Source: Phallus indusiatus (lineage: Eukaryota > Basidiomycota > Agaricomycetes > Phallales > Phallaceae). Taken from it: a DNA stretch of 64,000 nucleotides. The notes beneath the pieces are model-generated. The model worked only from the letters and a program-made list of their open reading frames with translations, ran no database searches and had not been told where the DNA came from. Below are positions 34,243 to 45,594 of the stretch, piece after piece. Location: contig JAQFWX010000059.1 in NCBI GenBank assembly GCA_027605045.1, positions 62,001-126,000 of the forward strand, written 5' to 3'. The first letter of the stretch is position 1. Every line of letters begins with the position of its first letter. The position numbers were made by a program, and so were the translations under genes.

Positions 34243-37200
34243 TTATAAAACATCACCTGAGTATGAGGCTGAGGGAGTCATACGACGAGAAGGTATAACT
34301 TCAAAGCTCTCATCGGCCAAAACACTGCTTATAGTTGACTGCTGCAACGACGACGACAAAGGCGCAAAATCAGCAAACCGTGATGCCGAGTTTAACACAC
34401 TCCCAGTCGGTAATGAATGCGACATCGTCGTTCCCGGTCCTGAACTTCCATTCAAACTTGTGCGTTGATTTCCAGCACCAGCACCGCCTGCAGATGGAAG
34501 ATCAAATTGCAACTGAAGCAGACGACTTTGTGAAGTTGACCGACGCGCTTTTGGTGGGGAAGGTGGAGGGGAGGGTACACTCCTGCGACTATCCGAGGCT
34601 GACCGTTCTGATGTTGCGCTGGCTGTAGACTCCGGTCGTGACTCTGATGGACGACGCAATCCAAGTGCACTTTGTTGCTGATGGATTCGTGCTTTTCGAA
34701 GCTCGACATCCGCCGGAGCAGCACCGGCACTTGCGCCCCAATTTTTCAATATACCCTTTGAGCTGACGCTACTGGTGTTAGGCTTATGACTCGGTCCGCC
34801 TCCTCCGGCCGGATTTGAGGCACTACTTAGTAAAGTCGGAGTGGACGGTGATTTGTATAGGACACTATCAAACTGGAACGGATCGCTTCCAGAATCAGGA
34901 CGAGGAAGGGGAGAAACCGAAGGACGTCTCGGACGTAGTTGGGGTTGAGGCGGCTGAGGATGTGATGACGAAGACGAGGAGGATGACGCAGGCGGGCGTT
35001 GTAAACTTCGAACACTAGCCAACGACTCTTCACGCGAATGCAGCGATACTGAAGAGCTTGGCGCGGTGCTACTTCCGGATATAGAAGTGGACGCAGATGT
35101 AAAGCCAGACGTAGGTGGCGTAGGCAGTCCGAAATCGACAGAACCTGAACCAGAAGTAGGAGGTGGCGGCAATGGAGGCATCGCCGGAAGAGGCGGCAGA
35201 TCCGCTCCACCATACCCAGCAGCCGTAGATCTCGATGCGTTACCATTACTCGGCGGATTTGATCCAGGACCAGATCCAGATCCAGCGCTCGCACCCGTAC
35301 CCGATGTCGTCGTCGCTGCACTTTTACGCCACAAGTTCCGCAATCCTCGAACCGACATGATAGAATTGCTTCTCGCACGCTTCTGTCTCAAAGAGTTGTT
35401 GCTGCTGTTGCTACTGCTATAAACAGCTGCATCGATACTCTGCTCTGAATCAGCCGAAAACCGACTAGACTGTTTTTGTTCAGGCGACATCTCCAACGTC
35501 ATCGCAATATTGTGAAGAGTACTTTGAGAGGGGTCAATGGGATCTGAAGCACGATCTGCAGCAGCAGCAGCCACTGACGGAGGCAACGGCGGGAGATTCA
35601 GGTACGAATCATAATCCGATATGCGAGAGGTATCCCCGAAGTTAACATCACGTTTTCCAAAGGGATCGGGAGAGAGAGGAAGCAAAGGGGGCGAATCGGG
35701 AATCGGCCTGTTGCTAGGTGCACCATTCGGCGCAGAATGCAACGAACTCGACCCTCTCAAGGGAGGAACAATAATTAACTCTTGAGCGTCATCGATATCA
35801 CTGGCGAATTTGGCTCCGTTGCTTATTCCATCATTCATTCTATCCGAATTGACAGCAGACCTTGAGCTTATATGTCCTGGACTGTTTGAGGAGGCAATTG
35901 AGACTGCGGCACCTGAAGCAGGACGTAGTGTCAAATGAGGCGGTGTTCGTTCGAAAGCAGGTTTAACCGAATTCAATGGTGGAGTAATCGGGCCCTTCGA
36001 TCCCTTTGAGACGTGGAGTGCATGCGTTGCTGCAACTGGTTGTTGTTGATGCAGCTGTTGATGCTCCATATGGGAACGAGACGACGAACTAATACAAATG
36101 AAATTCAATTAAAACGAATGAATATAGAAGAACTCTTTTGAGCTGAATTGATTAACTGACCTTGAAGAACTCATCGAACTTCTGCCTCGTTTGTGTACCG
36201 ATAGCCGTTTTCTGGGGGACGTGGATGGAGATGGAGATGGGGACGTGGAAGCAGAAGCGGGTGCAGAAGCGTCTTTTTCTCTGCGTGACGATGGTGATGA
36301 CAGGCCAGGTAGTTTCTCAGCTGGACTGAGACCGGCTGCTAAAGGGAGAGGCGGGAGAGGAGGAGATGCCGCACTGAGTTTGCGTGGTGTTAGCTGGGCC
36401 AGTTGCTGTTTAATATAATATTAAGTTAACCTGAGATCAAGAATAAAGAAGAAAAAGGGCAAACTTTTTCTAGAACGTCCAATTTTTGCTTCATGATAAT
36501 CTGACTGGAACGGTGGTCGGCTTCCTCCTCCTAATCAAAAATTGATGAGAAAAAAAAAAGACCTCGCTACGGAAAAAGAAAAGAGGAACATGATTGCATA
36601 CTTGAATAGATTCCTCGATGAACTTCCCGGCTCGCATTCCGAACCCAAAACCTAGACCATCACCATCACCAAATACAATGCCAGTATGATGCTTCATTCG
36701 CTTGTCGCTAGCACTGGTAGCATCTTTTCCAATAATATTGGTTTCCGAGAACGACCGTTGCATCACAGGGAAGGCACTCCGGGGACCTGCACTCCCACTT
36801 ATACTTGTCGCAGACATGGTTGGCGGCGCAATCTTGAGAGGAGGCGGTGCGGGTTTTCGAGGTGCCAAGGGGGCGACGGCACCTTCGTTCTTCAATTTCA
36901 AAGTTGGCTTCTGGTGATCACTCCATAGTTTGAGGACTTCGCCTTCGTCATCAGCGATAGGGTCGGCACTTTCATTACCATCACCACCACCACCACCACC
37001 ATCAGTGTCATCAACACCATCACCGTCCACAACTAGTGCCAGATCTCGAGGTTTCTTGTTCTTACGGGTCAGAGGAGCTTCATGTTTTAGCGCATCCCAA
37101 GTTTCAGCGTCGGTTCCGAAAACGTCGGCGAGAGGATCAATGTCCCTATCTCCATTTCCATCTATATCACCGCCAGACCCTGGGCCTCTTTCGAGTAGCG

Positions 37201-38752
37201 GGATGCGCATCTTAACGGTCGCATCAATTTCGTCTTCATCACCATCATCAATATTCGCATTCGCAATAGCGTCACCGTTTTGAGTTGCCGTTTTCTCAGT
37301 TGAGTTGGCTAGATTGGGCTCTTGATGATTACCATCATTTTCACCATCATTAAGTAAAGCGTAGCCAATTCTTTTTAACGCAGCATCATGCACCTTCTCC
37401 TTGTCCCTATCTTCGTCAGAGACCGAGGTGAGCGAATCGAGCCTTGACCTTGATTTTGCCAAATCAGGGAGTTCCAATGGAAGAGGAACAAGTCTCTCAA
37501 TAGAGGAAGAAACATCATGAATGTTCGTATGATAAGAATTGACGTTCACAATGGAGGTAGATGCTTTCCATTTAGCTCGTTCTTTTCGTGCTTTGAGCCA
37601 GCCGTCGTACCATTTTGCTTTGCGCAAGTCGATGTCGAATTCTACTTTCGCGAGAATTGGTAAGAATGGATTGGGCGTGAGATCAGATGCGATGGCCAGA
37701 AGATCTGGGTGTGAACGCGTGAGAGTGCTCTCGTTATCGAGAGAGGTGAAGCCGGTGGTCGCCGTGCTCGGACTTGGGTTACTAGTGGTACTAGTCGCTG
37801 TGCTCGTGCTCGTGTCGGTATCTGAAGGTACATCAGAAGGATTAGAATTGTGATGAACTGGGGTAGGCGTAGGTGTAGTCGACAATGATGAAAGCGAGGA
37901 AGAATATTCTCGGTCAAAAGGAAAGGGGGACGGGGCTGACGGAGTTAGGTTTCCAGGTAGAGATGCGGATCGTAAAGCAAGGGAAGAGGGTGCTCTTGAA
38001 GTTGAAGCGACACCCAATTGTTCTTGTCGTTCAGCTTGTAAAGCACGATACCAAAGCAGTTTCCATACTTCATCAGATATTCGTGGACCATCGTTTGTCC
38101 CGTCTGGTGCGACCTGGGAAAGATAGAGCACTAGTCCGCCAGTGCTTGGCAAACTGTATTCTCGAGCAATAGCGCCGAGTTGGCTGCGTAAAGTCGGGTA
38201 GAGAGGAATGAGAGTGCCTCTGCGAAACTGGGAGCGGTAGCTGTTTATTGAAACGGAATTAACACCGTCCGGGGGGGAAGAAGACAGAGTTGGATCATCA
38301 TCGTCATCAGATGGAAGAAAGGGAGGAGGTACAATGTGTAAAAGGAAGCGAGATGGAGAACGAAAGGTTGATGGAGAAGGCGAACGGATGTATGCTGCAG
38401 GCATGGGTGTGTTCACCCCAAGTGCATTAGCAATGTTCGCTAACTTGGTAGGGGGAAGAGGAGAGCGTGGACGGAAGAAGGAAGAAGATATTTGAATGCC
38501 GCTATCTGGGGAAGGCTGTTCAAATTCATTTTCGTTTTGGGAAAGATCCATGGCATAACTTGAGGTGTCGAGGCGCAGAGAAGGAGGTACCGGTGTGGAC
38601 TGGGATGGGGTCTCGTTGTCGTTCTCGTTGTTATTATCGTTGGTGTCACGAGAAATGGATTGTTCCTGGAACGGGGTGACAGAGATTTCCAGAGGCTTTG
38701 GCATGTGGACTGTTCGTTGATGGCGAAATGGGAAGGGACTCGTGAGATCCAT
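34243..38752 (-). CDS. Large Ser/Pro-rich conserved protein of unknown function
   Basis: Four exons (38752-36602, 36530-36465, 36405-36161, 36088-34243) give 1435 residues, mostly low-complexity Ser/Pro/Asp. Recognisable blocks are GTLIPLYPTLRSQLGAIARE, STGGLVLYL and EVWKLLWYRALQAER (about residues 180-260), an HPDLLAI...FLPILAKVEFDID stretch, KWYDGWLKARKERAKWK, a short coil EEEADHRSSQIIMKQKLDVLEKQ across exons 2-3, and SIMSVRGLRNLWRKS in the last exon. Such a long disordered protein with short conserved islands suggests a scaffold or cell-polarity factor, but I do not recognise a named family. Exons 2 and 3 are short. The model is supported by consistent phases and by the unbroken low-complexity reading through all joins. 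Confidence 0.8.
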
Positions 38753-38832
38753 GATGGGTATGCAGAAGACTTTACTTGACTAATATGATCCGAATTTTTT
38801 AATAAACCAGTGCTGAAAAAAAAATAATGTTT

Positions 38833-39276
38833 TCAAGCTATTGGATTTGATATTATAAATGGTGAGGTAACTGGGGCACAAGCAAGGAACGCAACGAACC
38901 CTAACGAACCCAGCTGAAGTGAGGCGACACGAAAAGCCAACGAGATGCAACCGGTTCTTGGTGCTACGAAATATATTAGGAGAACAATATATATAAAAGC
39001 AGTGTAGACATTATATACCAAACGCGCAGTGTGGCCCTGCAATTGCAATTTAGACAAAAGGCCAAAAGAGATCAGAAGAGACAAAAAGAAAGCCTTTGTA
39101 AGGCGGTCGCGGGTCGTGTCAGGCCGTTTAGAGTCGTCAAATGGAGAGATTAAGAGGTCCGTCGCTGTTTGCTGCAGCCCTGAGATTGTATTCCCCAGCG
39201 AACAAGGGGGTTGTTTAGGTTTCAGCGCAAAAGGCAGGGCGAACAGTGAACAGACTCCCAGAATAACTTGGGACAC
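38833..39276 (-). CDS. Possible small four-segment membrane protein (uncertain)
   Basis: An open frame of 147 residues with hydrophobic segments (AFFLSLLISFGLLS, AFIYIVLLIYFVAP, LGSLGFVAFLACAP). RLVYNVYTAFIYIVLLIYFV is loosely like fungal MARVEL-domain proteins. It ends only 80 bp before the start of the next gene on the same strand, so it may instead be promoter sequence of that gene. No splice sites or homologous copy support it. Confidence 0.25.
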   Translation of the reverse strand: MSQVILGVCSLFALPFALKPKQPPCSLGNTISGLQQTATDLLISPFDDSKRPDTTRDRLTKAFFLSLLISFGLLSKLQLQGHTARLVYNVYTAFIYIVLLIYFVAPRTGCISLAFRVASLQLGSLGFVAFLACAPVTSPFIISNPIA

Positions 39277-40373
39277 ACAAACGTAACGCGCCCATATGGT
39301 TCCACATCACTCGGCTAAATTCCCGCCTCAGATGGCCATCACGAAGAAATGGCTAGACCAGGTCGCGCGCCACAGGCTGTCGAAAACAAAAATAATTATA
39401 ATTAATAGTAATGTTTTTTTAATGGTTATCTCCAAGTTCATGAACGTCAAAAGTCAAATCATTATTTCCTATATCTATACTCTTCACTCTTCTGTCAGTG
39501 GCCCAATCGAATTCATGGCAATGGGCATTGAACAGAAATGTTCATCAGAAAAACTTCCTTCAACTCACTCCACTCAGCGGTGTGAGTATCATTCAATTCA
39601 ACATCCGATTCAATCACGGATACCAGCCGAACCAACCCGAGATTCCTCTCCATTTTTATATCTCGATCTCCAGCAACGCGAACCCGGAGGTCGCCAATGA
39701 TTCTGAATTCAGTGCCAAAGTGGGCGGATGTTACCAATTACAAATGACGTCGGCGTAAGGCCCTTATATTCATTTCCAATCTTCAAAGTTCAAGCTGAAT
39801 TCATCGGATAGCCCAAACGTGGCTTAAATCACTCAATTTGATGAACACAAAATTTCAACACAGCCAACGAATTTGTTCACCCAACCTGTGCTGAAGAATG
39901 CACATATCTCGCAAAACAGATAAAACAAAAGTTTGGAGTGTCATACCGTGAGCAAAAAATCTGGCTTGGCGCACTGTGTGCGCAGTTTTCGAAGCTATCT
40001 TTTTGCTTCTTGCTGCACTAACCTTGGGGTAGGTTCTTCATCGCTTAGTACTATTTAGACAACATTGTCTTTGCCCAACGAAATCTGAAAATGATCCTTG
40101 GCTCAGCGCAAACCGACTAGAATGTTGGTGCTGCGGGACGGTGGCACCAGTGAATGGCGGGCAACCCCAATCGCGGGTATCGAGAAGCTTAACATCTTAT
40201 CAAGAGTGTTACGAACCTCACAATGTTTCATAGCGTTGGGGTTTATATATGAAGTTATGTTTTCTACAAATTTCACATCTCCATGATCGCCAATAATACA
40301 ATACTTTGTTGGTGTGAAATACAGAATGTAGTAATACAGTATAGTAGGCAGCTCAAAATATTAACGAGCTCCT
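39277..40373. other. Intergenic region, no gene seen
   Basis: Short frames only. It separates the 5' side of the Ser/Pro-rich gene from the 3' end of FunK1 copy A. Confidence 0.6.
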
Positions 40374-42700
40374 TTACCTCTTGTCCAGCCTCACTTTCTT
40401 TGCGGGAGGCCCAGTCAGATTTGGCTCTTCCTTTGAGCCGCTCGTCTCCCCTTCTCCTCGGCCATGCTTGGAAAATTTTACTTGTAAGCTCGGATCTCGA
40501 GCGCTAGGGATCAATACGGAGGGGATATAATGGAGTTCGCGTTCTTGAGCAGCATCGTTTTCAGGCCAGCCATCTTCTTCTAAAGCACTCGCAAAGGCGT
40601 GTATGATCCAGTCTGAAGACTTCAGTTCTTCTAACCTTCCATCGTGCTTTTTCTGCTCTGTTGCTTTATTATCGTTGAACACATCAGCTTTGAGTTGTAA
40701 TCGTGCCAATTTTTTATGCTGTTTAGCAATTACTGAGGGTGGCTTTCGGTAACGGGTGGCGGCCATGTCAGCCAGGAAAAGCAGTAACGTCTCTAAATTG
40801 TGGTTTTTGAATCTCGCATACTCTATTTCTTCCGGTTCTTTAAGATACTTAGATTTGGCACCACCATTTTGTTGACGACCATTTTCATCCGTGAAAGAAT
40901 GGTCAAAAACGCTCCGCAGGAAATTTGTAAGCTTCTCCTTAGTCCATTGATGATCTGCATATCTGAAAGCTGTCCAGGTTAGGACGTGCACGAATGATTC
41001 AACATCGTCTGTAAGTTTTTGTGGTCCAGCCGTTTTAGGGGTAAGCAGACGGGCTGCCATGAATTGCCAAGTTCCCTACAAAGCAAATTCAAAAACTTCA
41101 GGCCGGCCAAAAGATAGATTTTGAAGATCATACGGTTGTTTCAGATTCCCTTGCTTGTTGAATGTTTTCTTGTTTTGACAAGTCCCAGTCTATCAGCAAT
41201 GCCGAATCGTTATAAATTAAAATATTGTTCGGACTGATATCACGATGAAGTATCTTGGCCTGCTCATACGCCACTTTGTGCGCTGAAATGACGTGAATAT
41301 TTGAACGGGAACTTCAATAAAGGTCAAAGAACCTATAAGAGCATCGTGCATAACCTTGACGAGCATTTTTGTGGAAGAAAACGTCGTCAAAGGAGTCCCA
41401 ATTTCCTCTAAAACCAGCCGATAGTGAAAATGTTTTCTCAGTTTTTCCGGTCGATTTTTCGCCCAGCTTGCTTCTTTTTTCACAAAGTCTTGTGTGACAG
41501 TTTGTTGAGTAAGGACATCCCCTGCGGCGAGAACAGTTGCTATGTAGGGTACTTTGTGCTCCTTCAGCTTAGCATAAAGATCGTGCTCTGCAGTCTGAGA
41601 TTCCAGTCGCCAGGTGTCTTTGAGGAAGACTCTTTCCTTGAGAGAAAGAGAATACGCAAAGAATGCTCGCGTTGATCGGCCCAGTGGTGAACGCGTACCA
41701 CCCATATACGTGTTCCGTGGAATAATATAGCCCGAGTCAGCCACCGGTAGCTGTACCAGACGGGCATCTTCATTGAGCCCAAAGGCTTGACGTGCGAGAA
41801 GCTCATCTGATTTAGACGGCTGAGTGACTGTGAGGTCAATTCCCCGCCGATCTGCAGACATGCGATCAAACCGGTGAAAAAACTCAGGCAAGTCTGCGGA
41901 TGACAGAGGAATTCGCTCTGTAACAATTACACCAGATCTATCCCACCGAAGTATTCTGGCGTACTTTGGAAATAGAAGCAAAGAGAAAACGTGAGAGCGG
42001 AACTGAGCGGCTTGATGAGCGGAAGCGTATGTGGTAATTTGACCCAGAGTCTCCTTTGAAGCGTCACTGTCATTGACAAGAGGTTTACCAGATGTATCAA
42101 TGAACGGATCAGATGTGGTAGGGAATTTAGCCTCAATCATTAATTCAACTTCGGAGATGTCTCTAGTGCCATTACTTGGGAATAAGCAAACATCTGGTTT
42201 GATTGTTACTTTATGGAACACAATGAAGGGATGATCCTGCGTAGCGACAACTGTGAAATTGCGACATAGGCTTTGAATGGCTTTCACCTGCGTATACTAT
42301 GATTGGTTTGGAGTGCAAGATGCCGAATGAGAATGCTTACAAAAGGACTATACATCTCCTTTTCATTCCTACTTTTTGAGACACTGATCATTTCAATGTC
42401 AAAAGTCTCCAGAGATGGGAGTTTTGCGGTAGGGGTGGGAAGGAACTCCTTGAGAAACTTTTGCACGGGCATGGGGCCGACGACCTTGTTCCCCACTTCA
42501 CTTCCCATGAGAACCAGTCGCGGGTCGCGTTCGTCGGGAGACGATGTGAAACATGCACTTGTAGATTGTTTGGAGACCATTGGGGTGTAGTCTAGTCCTC
42601 GTTTTGCGTTTGATGGCCGAGGTGGAATGGGAGACGAGGAAGGTTGAGAGGGATCGGGTTTGGGGATTTCTGGATCAGATAACGTAAATTCTTCAACCAT
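40374..42700 (-). CDS. FunK1 fungal-type protein kinase with nuclease-like N-terminal domain (copy A, intact)
   Basis: Exons 42700-42341, 42287-41333, 41282-41134 and 41075-40374 give 721 residues. The kinase part has the ATP-binding Lys in VFLKDTWR (K343), the helix-C Glu in QTAEHDLY (E354), the catalytic loop HRDISPNNIL (451-460), LIDWDL in place of DFG (D470), and GTWQFMAARLL. The DWD form of DFG is normal in FunK1. Before it lies KPD (D152), then IEAKF (E172, K174) and GQITTY (Q203, Y207), the order found in RecB-like PD-(D/E)XK nucleases. The C-terminus GPPAKKVRLDKR resembles a Myc-type nuclear signal. FunK1 genes are expanded in mushrooms; substrates are unknown. It faces TFIIF alpha copy 2 head to head. 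Confidence 0.92.
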
Positions 42701-42860
42701 TGTAGTTTATTTGGAATTTGAAGGGAATTATGAGGAACTTACCGTGTATCAAGCAGATGTCATGAATATAACGTTTGGGGTTAGGGACAGGAAGATGTGG
42801 ACAAAAGCATTGTGACTTTTGGCGGCGTCACACGTCTTAGCAAAGTGGTCCGGACCATTT
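42701..42860 (-). promoter_or_regulatory. 5' flank of FunK1 copy A, shared with copy B
   Basis: The block with ataacgtttggggtta, gatgtggacaaaag and tttggcggcgtcacac recurs in the same order at 49740-49880 before copy B. It was probably duplicated with the gene and may hold common control sites. No TATA box is obvious. Confidence 0.5.
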
Positions 42861-43059
42861 CCCAACCACTTCCTCTCCGTTCGCCATCTTGGCAATCCGC
42901 CGAAAAACCAGATGGTGGGGTTTTCAAATCCTGACGCGCCCCTTGTAAGTGCAATTTATCTCAAGCTTCCATTCCTGATCTCACTAGCCCGTTGTTTGAA
43001 TATTTTACTATCAAAGCAGGTATATAACATTTAGCAATAAAAAGTAATCAGTTCTCTAA

Positions 43060-43318
43060 AAGTCCTCATTTCAGCGTTTCAGCTGTCCCAAATGTTTTAC
43101 ATTGAACCTTCGTCGACAAAACGCAATACAAGTTGATCAGGTCACACTACCGACACTTCAATTTCGAACTGTTGCAGCACGTACATCAGTCCTTTGTTGT
43201 TGAATTGATGACTCCTGGAGACAGTGCGGTCCATGTGGATACAGAGACAGAAAGCAATAGCGAAGACGCCGGTGCGGCTGTCGATGAAGAAATCGATTTT
43301 GATCGACAGTATACCTAG
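43060..43318 (+). pseudogene. DUF6533-family last-exon relic before TFIIF alpha copy 2
   Basis: Reads LQFRTV-like then QHVHQSFVVELMTPGDSAVHVD, matching the relic at 10155-10385 and the last exon of the gene at 30298-31910. The upstream exons are absent. It marks the outer end of the right arm of the inverted duplication and lies in the 5' flank of TFIIF alpha. Confidence 0.72.
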
Positions 43319-43728
43319 CTAAATGCTAAGATATTATTAGGGTACGCTTGCTTTAGCATAAACAAATTTCTAAAAATCTCGAAGGATACTGGCGCGCCCT
43401 GATTGAGTGACCTCATCCTGAACCATTAGAACTGGACCCTAACGCGAAGACACCGCAGGTCCCAGTCCATTCCTGTAGATGGAATTGCCGAGCGTCATGA
43501 GTGTTAGGACGGCCTCAAAGCATGTTCCGGACACCCGAAAATCATGTAATTGGTTCTCAGTACCTGTCCAAGGTCCGTGGACATGCCTTGTCATTTGTAC
43601 TTAAGGTGCGCATAAGAAAGAGACTGAAACAACTCACTCCTTGTTTGAAATCTCATCTTCCCGTCGCGTCGCGCCACTCCACTCTCTCCACTCTATTTCA
43701 CAATCCCAAAGACCAATTTGAAACATCA

Positions 43729-45594
43729 ATGTCTAATTCACAATCATCGTTTTCCGTCTCTCGCTCGAAGGGCACAGCGAGCCTGAAACTTGCAGGTCAC
43801 CACGATAGACCTCGGTATTCGGGCACGTTCACCGACTTCCAAATAGTTTCCTCAGCAAACCAAGGGTGGAACTACAACGTCATGAAATTCGCGGTTCCAA
43901 GAGAGAGAGATGAAATCGAACCTGAGAAATGGAACCCTCCCGTTAAACTCAATCGGAAGGACTATCCACCACCCGAATCAAGTGCCAACCCCAAGGTTGG
44001 TGGATCTGACCCCCATAAAACCCTTCCGACAGAAATGATGCGTGGAAGGGATGGTAGGCCCGTCATTGGTTTCGACGGGCGATTCGTTATGGTTGGATCT
44101 GACGGGAAGGTTGTTGCTCCAGCAGGGCCAAGCAAAGATGCTACTACCGATGACGCGTCTAACCCAAATAAGCGAGCAAGGAGAAAAATGAGGGAAGTGC
44201 AGGTGATTCCTGAAGAGACACGCAACTTGTTAGTAGAGGAGGCGTATCCCTGGGTAATCGAAGAAGCACCCCAGGAATATAAACCTGGGGTGGTCGACGA
44301 TCTTATTGGTACAAGTACATCATCGACGACCCCTGCTCAAGTCTGGTCGGGACATTTGCTCGATCCAGAACGAAGCCAAACGCATGCCCTCTTCTCTATG
44401 GCGGGTCGGACGATCCGATTTATACGTTCCAATCGCTTTTATAAGTTTAACAAGCCGACGATGAATGCGAAAGAGAGACAGGCAAAAGCAGAAGCCGAGG
44501 TGAGTTCATTTCGTTCCGATGTATCACGCCGGAAGTTAACTAGTTCGCTTTAGCAAGCCAGAATAGAACGTTCTAAAGATTCTGCTGATGCGTGGGTCGG
44601 CCGCCGGCTCAGATCAGAAATAAATGAACACGAGGGTGAAGAACTCGAGGAGGAAGGCGACGATGGAGAACTTTTTAGAGACGATGATGACGAGGAAGGA
44701 AGAATATCCAGAAAGCGGAAGAATAGGGATATCGAAGAAGACGCGATGGAAGAGGCGGAGTACGAGGAAGAGTTTGCAGATGACGACGACGAAACCAGGA
44801 TGGATGGGAATGAGGAAGACGTGAGAGAATTGGAGGTGCGATAATCACTGTCATTTTCCCCTTACTCATACTGATCCTTCTGCCAGAGACGTTTAAATAA
44901 ACAATACCGAAAGGGTAATGGTAGTGAAGACGACAACGAAGATGACAATATGGAAGATGGTGAGCTCACGAAAGCAGGAAGAGCCATAAGAAGATTAGTG
45001 AAGCGCAGAGGGGAAGATGATCTCTGCGACAGCGACGAGGATGATCCATACAATTCGGTATGTGCTCTGTGTTCTATTTCACCTTTCTCAAGACATGGCT
45101 TGACTATCTACTAGGAAGAGGAAGAAGACGATTACAACGTCCTTCCTTTAGACGAACCTGCTGTTATGGATCAAGAGTCAGAATCTGAGAGATTCATTCC
45201 CAATACCTCCAATAACACTTTCGTTCTTCAAAACGATCCCACACCCGGTGAACTCCAACCGCAAACTGACATGGCCCCAACGAACGTGGAAGGTCGTGTC
45301 AGCATCAAACGGAAGGCGATTGATGAGAACGTAGGGCCTCTTTCCAGAGACGATCCTTCTACCAACATCGACGCAGATGGGTCGAGTTGCAAAAAACAGA
45401 AGCTGAGTACGTTGACCGAGGATATGGTCATCGAATTTTTGCGCGAAAAAGAACCCAAGGTGGTCAGTCAGTCGGATGTAATAAGGGAATTCAGGTCCTA
45501 TTTAAGTGACGAGAAAGCCAGGGCCGATTTCAGGGCAATCATAAAGAAAATTGCTCTCATCGATAAGGACAAAAATGTAACTTTGAAGAACTAG
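43729..45594 (+). CDS. TFG1: Transcription initiation factor IIF, alpha subunit (Rap74/Tfg1), copy 2
   Basis: Four exons (43729-44499, 44554-44835, 44887-45057, 45115-45594) give 567 residues with the same phases as copy 1. The Rap74 dimerisation start (WNYNVMKFAVPRERDEIEPE), the RFYKFNKP block, the acidic centre and the C-terminal winged helix (LTEDMVIEFLREKEPK to the end) are all present. All introns are GT-AG, including the third, whose donor is GC in copy 1. Differences from copy 1 are mostly substitutions and in-frame indels, for example in the linker SERFIPNTSNNTF, which suggests both were kept under selection. The start at MSNSQSSF is chosen because the upstream open frame differs between copies. 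TFIIF alpha is normally a single-copy essential gene, so a second intact copy is notable. Confidence 0.92.
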
